Of a DNA stretch of 64,000 bases, positions 1-8,320 are shown piece after piece (position 1 is the stretch's first letter; every line of letters begins with the position of its first letter). Source of the stretch: Paenibacillus sp. V4I3 (GTDB lineage Bacteria > Bacillota > Bacilli > Paenibacillales > NBRC-103111); the NCBI RefSeq assembly GCF_030817215.1, contig NZ_JAUSZA010000001.1, positions 264,501 to 328,500 of the forward strand. The letters are read 5' to 3'. Under the pieces are notes generated by a model. It was given only the letters and a program-made list of their open reading frames with translations, was not told the origin of the DNA and made no database searches. The position numbers and the translations under genes were made by a program.

Positions 1-47
1 TAAAAGGAGCAGTTCTTTCTGCTTATTTTCTCATAAGAGAGACTTAT

Positions 48-1313
48 ATGATTACAAAGTACTATAGGACGAGAAGCACACATACTCAGTCTGGACAAGT
101 ATTCTCACAAGTTGCCGCAACCACGGAAACTCCTGAAGTAACACCTGAAAGGAAAGTCTTGCTGCAATCCTCCGATTCAGACATCATCCAGCAACCCATA
201 TTGGACAATCCTATTGAAGGAGAGATCCCTCAGTCACACTTCGACCGTTATTTTGCCCACTTGGGTCATTCAAGTGTAGCAACCGCATATCACGACCCTA
301 CAGGAGATACGCATTTCTTATGGAATTTCTATCAGAAAGATGTAGATATTAGTAAGTCTGGTAATAGTCTTTTGCTTATTAGTGGAAAAGAAAAAGGACG
401 GGATCTTTTTATAGACCAATTTTGCAAAACTCACTCCCAAGTCGATCCATATGCTGTTTATAAAATCGTCTTTGGAGACCCTTCGCCAGGAATTCAATCA
501 AAGTGGCTGGGTGGTGCGATGAAAGATATCGATTTATCGTCTGACTCACAGTACGATGACATCATTGGTACAGATTTGGATGAATTTCGAAATATGACAC
601 TGGAAGCGAGAATTTTTTTTACAGAAACCTATTTTAAAATGTTAGCGGCGATGCGCAATGTTACTTTAAAAGACCTCTTTCCGAATGGAGTAGATTATGA
701 TCCCAATACGGAAAGTCCTCTTAAGGGATATGCTAATAAGATTGAAAATAGCCCTCACAAAGATTTCTTGGAGAGCTATACCCATAATTTCGGCATGAAA
801 TCCTGGCATGAAACAGAGAGCGGGTACTGTCGGTTTATACCAAGCTATTTAACACCTGCTGAGAAAGCTTTACTATTATTCGAGACGATCTGGGAAATGT
901 ACAGTATACCAGCCCTATTTAGTTTCCTAAACTCGCCACACTATCATATTCTCCATATCGAAATACCAAACGAGGTAATTCTCGAAGGTGAATATGGCGA
1001 ATGGTTCCAGAAAGCAATGAAATATTTGCACTGGCGTACACAGTTTAAAAACTATGATATGACTTATATATTAGCAATTGATGAACCGAATCCTTTGATA
1101 ACCCTGCCTATTAACCATCATGTACTTTTTGAAAAAAGGCATACAGAGCTATACAAGGCGAATTCCAACATCAGCATTCCCGCCGAACATACACAAGTTA
1201 TTCAAAGTATTACAGAAGGCTGCTGCCTGTGGATCGATTATACATCCGATCAATTCCACTCGTTAAAACTTAAGACACAAGAAGAAATTTCTTTCATAAA
1301 AAAGCTTAACTAG
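48..1313 (+). CDS. Unrecognised 421-residue protein
   Basis: I do not recognise this family. The protein is soluble-looking, with no signal peptide or membrane segment, and is rich in Tyr, His and Trp. A hydrophobic strand followed by ISGKEKGRD (about residues 111-119) sits where a nucleotide-binding loop could be, but it lacks a GK(S/T) signature. A later ILAIDEPNP (about residue 345) is reminiscent of a Walker-B strand, so a degenerate P-loop protein is possible but unproven. The ATG is preceded by a weak AAGAGAG site, and a clear terminator follows 25 bases after the stop. It converges on the decayed DUF2357 gene and lies at the edge of a defence-like region; a link to mobile DNA or defence is inference only. 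Confidence 0.6.
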   Translation: MITKYYRTRSTHTQSGQVFSQVAATTETPEVTPERKVLLQSSDSDIIQQPILDNPIEGEIPQSHFDRYFAHLGHSSVATAYHDPTGDTHFLWNFYQKDVDISKSGNSLLLISGKEKGRDLFIDQFCKTHSQVDPYAVYKIVFGDPSPGIQSKWLGGAMKDIDLSSDSQYDDIIGTDLDEFRNMTLEARIFFTETYFKMLAAMRNVTLKDLFPNGVDYDPNTESPLKGYANKIENSPHKDFLESYTHNFGMKSWHETESGYCRFIPSYLTPAEKALLLFETIWEMYSIPALFSFLNSPHYHILHIEIPNEVILEGEYGEWFQKAMKYLHWRTQFKNYDMTYILAIDEPNPLITLPINHHVLFEKRHTELYKANSNISIPAEHTQVIQSITEGCCLWIDYTSDQFHSLKLKTQEEISFIKKLN

Positions 1314-1337
1314 ACCGACATCTGATGATTAAGTTAG

Positions 1338-1362
1338 ACCGCTGAGTATATCGGCGGTTTTT
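1338..1362 (+). terminator. Rho-independent terminator after the 421-residue gene
   Basis: An 8-bp stem (ACCGCTGA with TCGGCGGT, one G-U pair) closes a 5-base loop and is followed by a T run. It lies 25 bases past the stop codon at 1313 and before the convergent remnant that ends at 1393. Confidence 0.8.
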
Positions 1363-1392
1363 GTCTTTATACTGTTCAATATAGTTATCTCT

Positions 1393-3028
1393 TTAATCTG
1401 ACAAAACCTCCAACCCAATCCCCAAAACCTTACTACCCAAATCCAAATGCTCCCGATCCAGCGTCACCTTTACCTTACCCACACGCCGTTTCTCTCGCCA
1501 ATCCCGCAATTCCTCTTCCGTCTCCAAACGCAGTTCGGGAACTTCCTTTGCCCTATTAAGCATATAATCCGTCGTATACAAAATCCGATAAATCCCATGC
1601 CCCGCGGGAATTATCGCCGTCTCCCTTTTAACACACTCCTCCACCTCAAACACAACATAAAGCTCATCCGTCGCACCTCTACTAGAGGGAATGGCCGTTA
1701 TCTCAGAGCGCGGAACAACCTTCCACTCTCTCACTCTTCCATACCACGAGATGCCCGCATCATCCGCACCAAACAAACGAATCGACTGATACAACGCGAC
1801 GTATTCCAATCTAGTCAGCACCTTATGATCCGTAATATTCCGAAGTGGCGTATGGTAAAAGCCATGCTCAAGCGCAGCATCCAATTGCGGCTTCTTACTC
1901 AGTGCCCCAACCAATACATTTTTCCCAGACAATTTATTCCCGTAATACTCCTTCGTCCCGCGCGGCCTCGTCGTCCGCTCATAGGCTTTCTCCGGGCTAT
2001 CCATGATAATCTCGTCCAGGAACTTCTCCATCAAGCTCGTCGAATTCGGCAAAAATGGAAAAGCCCCAATATTAATGAGCTCCACACTTTTATAGAACTT
2101 ATGCTGCTGGAACCGCTCCTCATCATGATAGGGAAACAATACATACGCCCCAAACATGCTCCGCTCGTACTCTTTCCCCTGCCCCTCCGAATACACAATC
2201 GCATCCCGATAGCGGTGCATCGTATTAATATCATCCTCTTCCGGCCCCGGCATCCGGTACCTCTCGAAGTAAGGCGTCCCCTCATAAGCAGGATTAATGC
2301 GATATTTGGCATCAAAAATGTATTTGTACTCCGCCGCGGCGTCGTTCTTTTTCAAAGTCAGAACATTATCTGGCCGCTGGGACAGAGTTGGACTCCGATC
2401 CCCTTTGGGCAGCGCATTATAAAACAGCGTAAAAATCTCCCCGTTCAACGGGTTTTTATACACCATCTTCGCCTGCTGGGACTTATCCAATGTGACGAAC
2501 AGTCCACTCCGATTGATTTTGATAATATCTTGTTTGAGCAGCTCATACTTTTTGCTTAAAAGATGGTGAATCTTCAAGAAACACCAGTATTCATAGAGCT
2601 GAGCCAAATCTTTCATCGATAGACGGAAAAAATCATTCTGAATCGACAAACCTTTTAACAACATTAAATAATAGCGGTATACCCCTCGGTAACCTGATGC
2701 CATTTGCAAAACCAGTGAAATAGACAGCTGCCTCATCTCGCCAACATCCAAAAAATCATGCTGCAACAGCCGCTGCACCTGACTCTGCATAAGATTAAGC
2801 TTCTTCGTAAGATTAGGATCTTCTACACGACTTTTTTGAGCTAAACGCGTTTTTACATCCTTAAGCTTCTGCCCAATGCGTACAAGCACCCATTTTACGG
2901 TAAAAGGATAAGTGGATATCCGCCTTCTTTTCAATAACCAGTTCATAGGCGGCCTGTGTTTCATAAAAAGTTGGCATACACATATCGCCAGAACTCCAAC
3001 TCGTTATAGTCCATATTTTCAAAAGAGA
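1393..3028 (-). pseudogene. Decayed copy of DUF2357/McrC-like nuclease gene
   Basis: This is a near-identical copy of the 3' two-thirds of the intact gene at 16427-18841, including the FDAKY part of its PD-(D/E)xK nuclease centre. Aligning the two by eye, the copy matches from the stop codon up to about 2898. It then jumps across roughly 577 bases (17931-18507 in the intact gene) and matches again from about 2899 to 3028, where similarity ends. Because 577 is not a multiple of three, the upstream piece is out of frame. The apparent 523-residue ORF (start at 2964) therefore has a meaningless first 23 residues. The 5' end is missing and there is no adjacent McrB-type partner. It is best read as a dead paralogue left by duplication and deletion. 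Confidence 0.88.
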
Positions 3029-3228
3029 CCACCAATTAAGGCAGTCTCATATTTGTTACATATAACTGATTGATCTAGATGAATAAGCACATACATGCAC
3101 CGTATGCGGGTCAAAAAACGAGTTTTATAGAGACTGTTATAGTCGGCTGGATCCTTGATTTTACTAGGTTTTTGACGTTCCCATTATGTTCACTTAGGCT
3201 CGTTTTGTTAGTTTAAGAGAGGTTTTTT

Positions 3229-3326
3229 CACCAAATTTACACCAATTTATCACCAGTTTTACACCAATTTTTTTACACCAATATTTATACCGGGATTTAC
3301 ACCATATTTAACACCAATAGTACCAA
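3229..3326. repeat. Helically phased CACCAA repeat array
   Basis: Copies of CACCAA or close variants, each followed by an A/T-rich tract, begin at about 3229, 3240, 3251, 3262, 3276, 3288 (degenerate), 3300, 3312 and 3321. The spacing is 11, 11, 11, 14, 12, 12, 12 and 9 bases, close to one helical turn, so most copies face the same side of the DNA. The usual full unit is TTTACACCAATTT. There is no spacer diversity, so it is not a CRISPR array. Iterons, a centromere-like site or a cooperative operator are possible readings. Confidence 0.7.
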
Positions 3327-3624
3327 AAAAGGCTCAATACTGGACACATGTTCTCAGAGAAATATGTATGGGTTCATGTGAAGGAGACATGAATATCATT
3401 TAGGGTGCATGTAGGTTTACACCATGATTATACATGCACAAAGTGATACATGTGGTTAAAAACACGGAAATTCTAACCCTTAAAGGTGATTCGTGTTAAT
3501 TTCGGAGGAAATTTCAAAAATTTTAACACCAATTATACAGGCATGCCCCCAAATTATTTATTTCTCTCAAAGCTGCTAATCGTTGATATGGCAAGGCTCG
3601 AACGAAGTATATCCCCCAGTTCAA

Positions 3625-3642
3625 CACCAATTTGAATTGGTG
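3625..3642. repeat. Palindrome CACCAATT-TG-AATTGGTG
   Basis: A perfect 8-bp inverted repeat with a 2-base centre. One arm is the same CACCAATT word that makes up the array at 3229-3326, so a protein binding the array could bind here as a dimer. It is followed at once by ATACATGG and GCATG words like those seen earlier in this stretch. Confidence 0.6.
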
Positions 3643-3811
3643 ATACATGGGTGCATGTTATTCCAAATCGACGGGAGCTCCTGTAGATTCGTTCCATGCA
3701 GATCGAAACGCTACCTATCCGAATCTTTTCATACTTTCACATCTTTATATGGAAGGATCTTATATACAACATCACATAAACGTAAATCAGACGCCATTAC
3801 AGTAAAAAAGG

Positions 3812-3844
3812 AGTGGAGCGGGTCTATAATTAACCCGCTCCACT
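3812..3844 (-). terminator. Strong rho-independent terminator
   Basis: A perfect 12-bp stem (AGTGGAGCGGGT with ACCCGCTCCACT) with a 9-base loop is followed, on the minus strand, by CC and six T residues. It lies 3 bases beyond the stop codon of the small minus-strand gene at 3848-4081. This supports that gene, or the longer one it came from, as transcribed. Confidence 0.9.
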
Positions 3845-3847
3845 GGT

Positions 3848-4081
3848 TTAAATATGTTGTACCGCTTTTATTTGATCCAAAATATGCGGATCTTTGATCT
3901 TCGTATCTTGTGCAAGCATCACTATTTTGGACAAAATCTCCGAAGTTTTCGGGTCTTCGTCCATAAACGGCAGGAACAATTTGCCGCGATGTTGAGAGTG
4001 GACCGGTAGGATATTTTCAAAGAAGATAATGCCAGGAATGCTGCTTAATAATCCCACCTTTTTTGTACCAACCTGATGCAC
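3848..4081 (-). CDS. Small unrecognised protein, possibly a gene's 3' remnant
   Basis: A 77-residue ORF with a GTG start, ending 3 bases before a perfect terminator. The protein is not low-complexity: a hydrophobic N-terminal half (LLSSIPGIIFFENILPVHS) is followed by an acidic and helical half (FMDEDPKTSEI, then KDPHILDQI). I do not recognise the family. An in-frame stop lies five codons upstream of the GTG, and the GGAG before it is only two bases away, which is too close. A truncated C-terminal fragment of a longer protein is therefore as likely as a real small gene. It lies just downstream of the kinase of the TerY-P-like module, on the same strand, separated by about 220 bases with no visible terminator. 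Confidence 0.45.
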   Translation of the reverse strand: MHQVGTKKVGLLSSIPGIIFFENILPVHSQHRGKLFLPFMDEDPKTSEILSKIVMLAQDTKIKDPHILDQIKAVQHI

Positions 4082-4304
4082 GTCTCCGAAACGTCAAGGC
4101 CGTCTTGTTCAAATATACTAACTACATTGAAGTATGAGCCAAGTCTTATCAAAATCGAAGTTCTTTAAATCTTGTTCTCTTATCCAAAAATATATTCTCC
4201 CAACGTTAGATGGTGTCTAACAAATGGGGTGCAGTTCACATAAACATTGTTATTTTGCTCGGACAAGGGCTCAGGAAATCGAACCGTGGCTAGGCAGAAC
4301 CATC

Positions 4305-6482
4305 TCAATTGAAAAGGAATACTCTCCTTAAGAATCTAAAGAAATTAACGTCCTTAAAAGAATCCATTTGCTTGCTCAGATGGTGAAGCTCCCATTGTTT
4401 CCCTGCAAGGTGCTTATTTATTTCAGCTATCTCCTTATCGAATTGGTTGAGTTCGTTATTCAGGTTGATTCTGGCGGTATCTTCTTCCCTCTTTAAGAAA
4501 TCATACTCCGGACTATAGGTTTGCCTTATGTTAGATATCATGTCCTGCGACCTGGTTTGATAAGTTTGTTCTAAGTTATTCAATATTGATTTCCTGTCCT
4601 TAAATTTTGATTTTATGGCTGTGATTTCACTACGAGGAACGGATTGGGGGATTTTAGTCCTATACTTGCGTTCTATCTTTTTTTTCCACTCTACCAGCGC
4701 TTTCGCTTGGGATGGACTCATTCCTACATGAACCGAGCCCCCGTTTTTTAATATCATATACACCTTTTCAATTTTTTTGCGGCCATAGGACTGAAAGATA
4801 TTAATGTCCAAAAAATCAACCGGCGTACGAATTCCGCTCGATCTTAAACGCCGTTTGATTTCATCGTCTATATCCGGTATTTTTTCTTGGCTAATCCTAT
4901 GCTTCATTAATTGATCTTCCAGCCAAGTTTTTTGGAAAGAGGCCAATGCGCCGGCAAGCTCGGTTTTTTCCTCCTGATCTATGGTTTGTCTTTCACCCAC
5001 GATTTCGCTTATATGACTCCGGAGTTCCTTCTGCAATTTTTCCGTTTCATTCTTTTCTCGTTCCGATACTTCCCCTTGCCTTCGTAATATAACGTATATC
5101 TTGTCTTCCTCCATTTGTTGGAACTTATGCTTTATATCGTTGACTTCGTTCAATTCGCTTGTCAGATCGGAAACAACATATTCAAGCTCCTTTATTTTTT
5201 CAGACGTGGTTCTCTTTACTTTAACAGTGGGAAGTTTCACATAACACCAGCTTAAAAAGGCCATCTCCACACCTAATCCCAAAGTCGTGCAGGATACTAA
5301 AGCTGTAACCGGAGCGTTTCCATACATAACAGTTGCAGCCGATGCTGCGGTAGTTAATACCAATAATGAAATGGTTCTTTCCAACACGAACCTATCTTTT
5401 GACAGAGGCTTGCAAGGTATTGCTTCCGTTGTGAGATAATCCAGTACCCACGACGAACCAACAGGATACGATGTTTCTGGTTGTGATTGGACAGCGGCTG
5501 ACCGCATCTTCCTAGCGAGCCATTCAGAGAAGGCTGCTAGATGAGTCATTAATTTCGTTGCAGAGGCGACTATAGGATGCACGGCATCAACCCGTGATTC
5601 GGGATCAGGGGGCCGAGGCACCTTCTGCATTTCTATTGCCGTAACATCACGAAAGGAGTTTACCAAAAAACGTAACGTTTCATCATCAACAAGTTCCAGA
5701 AATTCAAAAGCGCGAGATGCGTCTGGCGAGACAAAGTCTTTCTGTCGAAAGAGGAGACTTTCTTCACCCTCTCCCGCACCAAGCGAATTCCATAATGAAG
5801 CATCCATAGAAACGGCTGCTATTGAAATCAAAATGACCCACGCTGAAAAGTTATCGATATACGGCCCAAAATGTCCTTCGTTTCTTCCGGGGTGTTGATA
5901 ATTTCTGTGACCGAGCTCGTTGCTTTTCATGCCGTTTAAGCCTGGTACATACATACCATCATAATCGATCAGAATTATTTCATCATTGTGAATCAATATG
6001 TTGCCATGCTGCAGGTCCCCATGCGCAATATTTGCCATGTGCAGCTCAGTGATCATTTTTAGCCATTTATTCGCTAGTCCTTTCAATAATTCAACGTTAT
6101 GCAAATTTCTTTGGATATAATGAAGCAGCGATTCCCCCTCAACCCACTGCATTTTAACGACTGGAAACCAATTGCCGTTTATTTTTATGCCTTCAGAGAG
6201 GTACTCAAAAGGGACGATATAAGGGAGATTAACGGAGCTTAAATGCAAGCTGATGGCATCGTAACGGACCTTTTGATCCTTCACGTTATTGGTAAAGCAC
6301 CTGACCGCCCATTCCGTCTTTCCGCACTTTATTTTGTAAACACTAGCGAAACCTCCCGAAATAGGACGAGGCAGTCCAAACTTATCCAATTCAGGGAGTC
6401 CGGATTGAAGCTCCGGGTCCTTGAAACAAATTTGCGGATTTTGTATCGCTTCCCTATAATCCTGTGGAGTGGGCCATAACAT
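4305..6482 (-). CDS. Membrane-anchored protein kinase of a TerY-P type module
   Basis: Serine/threonine-kinase-like protein of about 725 residues. A glycine-rich loop (SGGFASVYK, near 43-51) and the catalytic loop HGDLQHGN (155-162) are present. DYDG (174-177) replaces the usual DFG, and a GHRNYQHPGR block (192-201) stands in the activation region. The usual VAIK lysine is an arginine (AVRCF, near 60), a feature I associate with the YegI-like kinases of TerY-P triads. Two hydrophobic segments (about 371-413) are followed by a coiled coil (about 425-530), a helix-hairpin-helix-like segment (about 545-605, GMSPSQAKALVEW) and a second coiled coil. ATG at 6482 is preferred over the GTG at 6485 because AGGGGAT precedes it at a normal distance. 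Last gene of a VWA-PP2C-kinase operon. It probably phosphorylates unknown targets countered by the neighbouring phosphatase. Confidence 0.85.
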   Translation of the reverse strand: MLWPTPQDYREAIQNPQICFKDPELQSGLPELDKFGLPRPISGGFASVYKIKCGKTEWAVRCFTNNVKDQKVRYDAISLHLSSVNLPYIVPFEYLSEGIKINGNWFPVVKMQWVEGESLLHYIQRNLHNVELLKGLANKWLKMITELHMANIAHGDLQHGNILIHNDEIILIDYDGMYVPGLNGMKSNELGHRNYQHPGRNEGHFGPYIDNFSAWVILISIAAVSMDASLWNSLGAGEGEESLLFRQKDFVSPDASRAFEFLELVDDETLRFLVNSFRDVTAIEMQKVPRPPDPESRVDAVHPIVASATKLMTHLAAFSEWLARKMRSAAVQSQPETSYPVGSSWVLDYLTTEAIPCKPLSKDRFVLERTISLLVLTTAASAATVMYGNAPVTALVSCTTLGLGVEMAFLSWCYVKLPTVKVKRTTSEKIKELEYVVSDLTSELNEVNDIKHKFQQMEEDKIYVILRRQGEVSEREKNETEKLQKELRSHISEIVGERQTIDQEEKTELAGALASFQKTWLEDQLMKHRISQEKIPDIDDEIKRRLRSSGIRTPVDFLDINIFQSYGRKKIEKVYMILKNGGSVHVGMSPSQAKALVEWKKKIERKYRTKIPQSVPRSEITAIKSKFKDRKSILNNLEQTYQTRSQDMISNIRQTYSPEYDFLKREEDTARINLNNELNQFDKEIAEINKHLAGKQWELHHLSKQMDSFKDVNFFRFLRRVFLFN

Positions 6483-6496
6483 CACCTCACATCCCC

Positions 6497-7261
6497 TTAC
6501 AATAGATTTACCCGTATTAATGTAACATCATCATTTCTTAGATAAAAGCCGCCGTCGCGGCAAATTAACTTCCTTTCGGACTGAACTAAATTTATGAAGT
6601 CATGTTCACCGGCTAACCCTTGTATTTTCTTTATTACGCTTGCGTCTTCCTCGTAACGAGTTAATGTCCAGCATGCCAGGGCATCGGTCATTAACAAAAA
6701 GGTGTCTCCCGTTTGGGCAGTACCGGTCCATTTTTTAACGAACATTTTAAGGTGAATGTTATTGACTGTGTTACTCGATATAAGAACCGGCCTATTATGA
6801 AAATCATCGATGGAGCTCAAAGGAAAAAAGGCGATAATTTTATCACCCCGAACTTGAAATATACAGCTGTCACCGATCGCTACTGCATCAAACCCCGCGG
6901 ATGAAGCATCCGTCAAACGAAAAGTGATTCCGGCTAAAGTAGAGAACGCACCGCTTTTTAGCTTCTCCTCAGCGTACCAGGGAAGGTTTTTGGCATTTAG
7001 TTTTCTCTTCCAAGCCTTTGACAATTTGGAAACGGATTTATCGATATGTTTACTTTCAAATTTGCCATTGCAATAACCGCTTGCGAGCAAATTAGCCCAT
7101 ATATCGGAAAACGAAGATTCACTAGCCCCATCGGCTATGGCGAATCTATAATACGCAGTATCCTTATTAACAAAAATGCTGCTGCCAACGGCATCTTCAT
7201 ATTCATCTTTGCGGTTTCCCGCCTTTGGCAATGAAAAACATGTGTTTTCTATTTGCACCAT
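6497..7261 (-). CDS. PP2C-family protein phosphatase of the TerY-P type module
   Basis: A 254-residue stand-alone PP2C-like phosphatase. Recognisable metal-binding landmarks are an N-terminal DEYEDA block, IADGASES (near 42-49), AIGDS (near 128), LLMTDAL (near 186) and a C-terminal NDDVTLI (near 243). The family removes phosphate from serine or threonine using a two-metal centre. It lies 8 bases after the VWA gene and 14 bases before the kinase gene, so the three are almost certainly one transcript. The natural reading is that it reverses the kinase's phosphorylation. No signal peptide or membrane segment is seen, so it acts in the cytoplasm. Confidence 0.85.
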   Translation of the reverse strand: MVQIENTCFSLPKAGNRKDEYEDAVGSSIFVNKDTAYYRFAIADGASESSFSDIWANLLASGYCNGKFESKHIDKSVSKLSKAWKRKLNAKNLPWYAEEKLKSGAFSTLAGITFRLTDASSAGFDAVAIGDSCIFQVRGDKIIAFFPLSSIDDFHNRPVLISSNTVNNIHLKMFVKKWTGTAQTGDTFLLMTDALACWTLTRYEEDASVIKKIQGLAGEHDFINLVQSERKLICRDGGFYLRNDDVTLIRVNLL

Positions 7262-7269
7262 ATCCCCCC

Positions 7270-8100
7270 CTACCTAAGATTGGCGGGACGCGTTCCAATG
7301 TCAAGCGCCTGGATCACAAGGGTTAGATCGGCATTTAATACAAATCCCCTTGATCCATCCGAAAGATTCAATTCATGTTCCTGATTGGCCACCTTGATCA
7401 TAAATGGTGTCAGCATGCTTGAGCCTTCGTAGAGCATCCTGGAATATTGGTCAGGCAGTCCATCCGAGGTTTCCGGAAAACGCAGCTCAACCGCACTCGG
7501 ACTGCCCGATATATGCAAGTTGAACAGCAATACATTTCCATCGTCCGTAGCCAGTGCTCTTATTTGTTCCATTGCAGCAGTCGGATCACCGTCGGTGGAT
7601 TCTCCGTCCGTAATATGAATGACCACCGGCGGAAAACAATGAGAGTATTCACTGATCCATTGACTCAAGATGAGATGGGCTGTATTCAACGCCTGGCACA
7701 TTGGAGTACCGCCGTTCGCGACAGGATCAAACCAGAGAGGAAACTTAACAAGCTGATCTACAAGCCCGCCTGCCCCATCCGGAACCTTCTTCAGACGTTT
7801 TTCCAATCTTGACGGATTATCTGCTATTTCACTAATCGGCACTAATTCCTTTCCGGCTAATAAACCGCCGAATGCCGGCCCAACGCTGGCGCCATAGCCT
7901 ATCACACCAACATGATAGTAGTCGCGTATACCTTCCGACTTTGCACACTTTATAATAAGATTTTGTAATAAACGATTTATTGCATCGGAAACACTTCCGG
8001 CTTTTGAGCTAGCCCCGAACGGGTCGGACATCGATCCGGACTGGTCAATAATAAACAGAAAACAAGACGGATCTGAACGGCTGATTTCTGCTGAATACAT
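7270..8100 (-). CDS. VWA-domain protein, TerY-like
   Basis: A 276-residue von Willebrand factor A domain protein. The MIDAS metal site is complete: DQSGS (near residues 19-23), the GGTP threonine (near 130) and HITDGES (near 163). The family (TerY) binds metal and partner proteins. In TerY-P triads it is encoded with a PP2C phosphatase and a kinase, exactly the order seen here (Anantharaman, Iyer and Aravind described this association with ter-linked stress systems). The ATG has a strong GAGGAGG site 7 bases upstream, and this is the first gene of the operon. No TerD, TerC or other tellurium-resistance genes occur in the window, so the module is solitary. Confidence 0.87.
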   Translation of the reverse strand: MYSAEISRSDPSCFLFIIDQSGSMSDPFGASSKAGSVSDAINRLLQNLIIKCAKSEGIRDYYHVGVIGYGASVGPAFGGLLAGKELVPISEIADNPSRLEKRLKKVPDGAGGLVDQLVKFPLWFDPVANGGTPMCQALNTAHLILSQWISEYSHCFPPVVIHITDGESTDGDPTAAMEQIRALATDDGNVLLFNLHISGSPSAVELRFPETSDGLPDQYSRMLYEGSSMLTPFMIKVANQEHELNLSDGSRGFVLNADLTLVIQALDIGTRPANLR

Positions 8101-8242
8101 GATTTTTCCTCCTCAAAAATGTACATATTCCCATCATATTCCGGCAGGAACGGAGATTTGTACTTTTGAAGAAAAAAAATATTGGATGGTTCTTTAACCC
8201 GAGATTAACGGCAAGCAGTGCCCCATCTTCGACACAAAAAAA

Positions 8243-8277
8243 TATCCCTACATCACTATTACGGTGATGTAGGGATA
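8243..8277 (-). terminator. Terminator after cysN
   Basis: A perfect 14-bp stem (8243-8256 with 8264-8277) and 7-base loop, followed on the minus strand by seven T residues. It is 44 bases past the cysN stop. A T-rich tract on the other side makes it possibly bidirectional. It separates the sulfate genes from the TerY-P-like operon. Confidence 0.9.
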
Positions 8278-8320
8278 CTATTTTTCAAAGTCTATTTCGT
8301 TGCGTCGATTTGTTTATGCA

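Larger units (their letters stand above)
3029..3811. other. Gene-free repeat-rich stretch
   Basis: No convincing gene. The stretch is AT-rich and holds the CACCAA array (3229-3326), further isolated copies of ACACCA (about 3418, 3526, 3624) and several ATACATG/GCATGTA words (about 3091, 3409, 3431, 3446, 3643, 3652). A 15-mer, ATAGAGACTGTTATA (3127-3141), recurs at 11365-11379. The mixture resembles a decayed replication or partition region, or the end of a mobile element, but nothing in it proves this. Confidence 0.5.

Noticed and set aside
5-30. Terminator at the very left edge
   Set aside because: AGCAG...CTGCT is short and the upstream gene is outside the window, so it cannot be judged.
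1447-2559. 370-codon plus-strand ORF over the DUF2357 remnant
   Set aside because: Antisense shadow of a conserved coding region; the composition (Pro/Ile/Arg-rich) follows from the real frame.
3229-3326. CRISPR array
   Set aside because: The repeat unit is about 11 bases and has no unique spacers of 25-40 bases; no cas genes occur in the window.
3583-3897. Plus-strand 104-codon ORF in the repeat stretch
   Set aside because: It starts with a TTG-like context and runs through a perfect minus-strand terminator hairpin and the end of a minus-strand gene; it has no ribosome site and no family.
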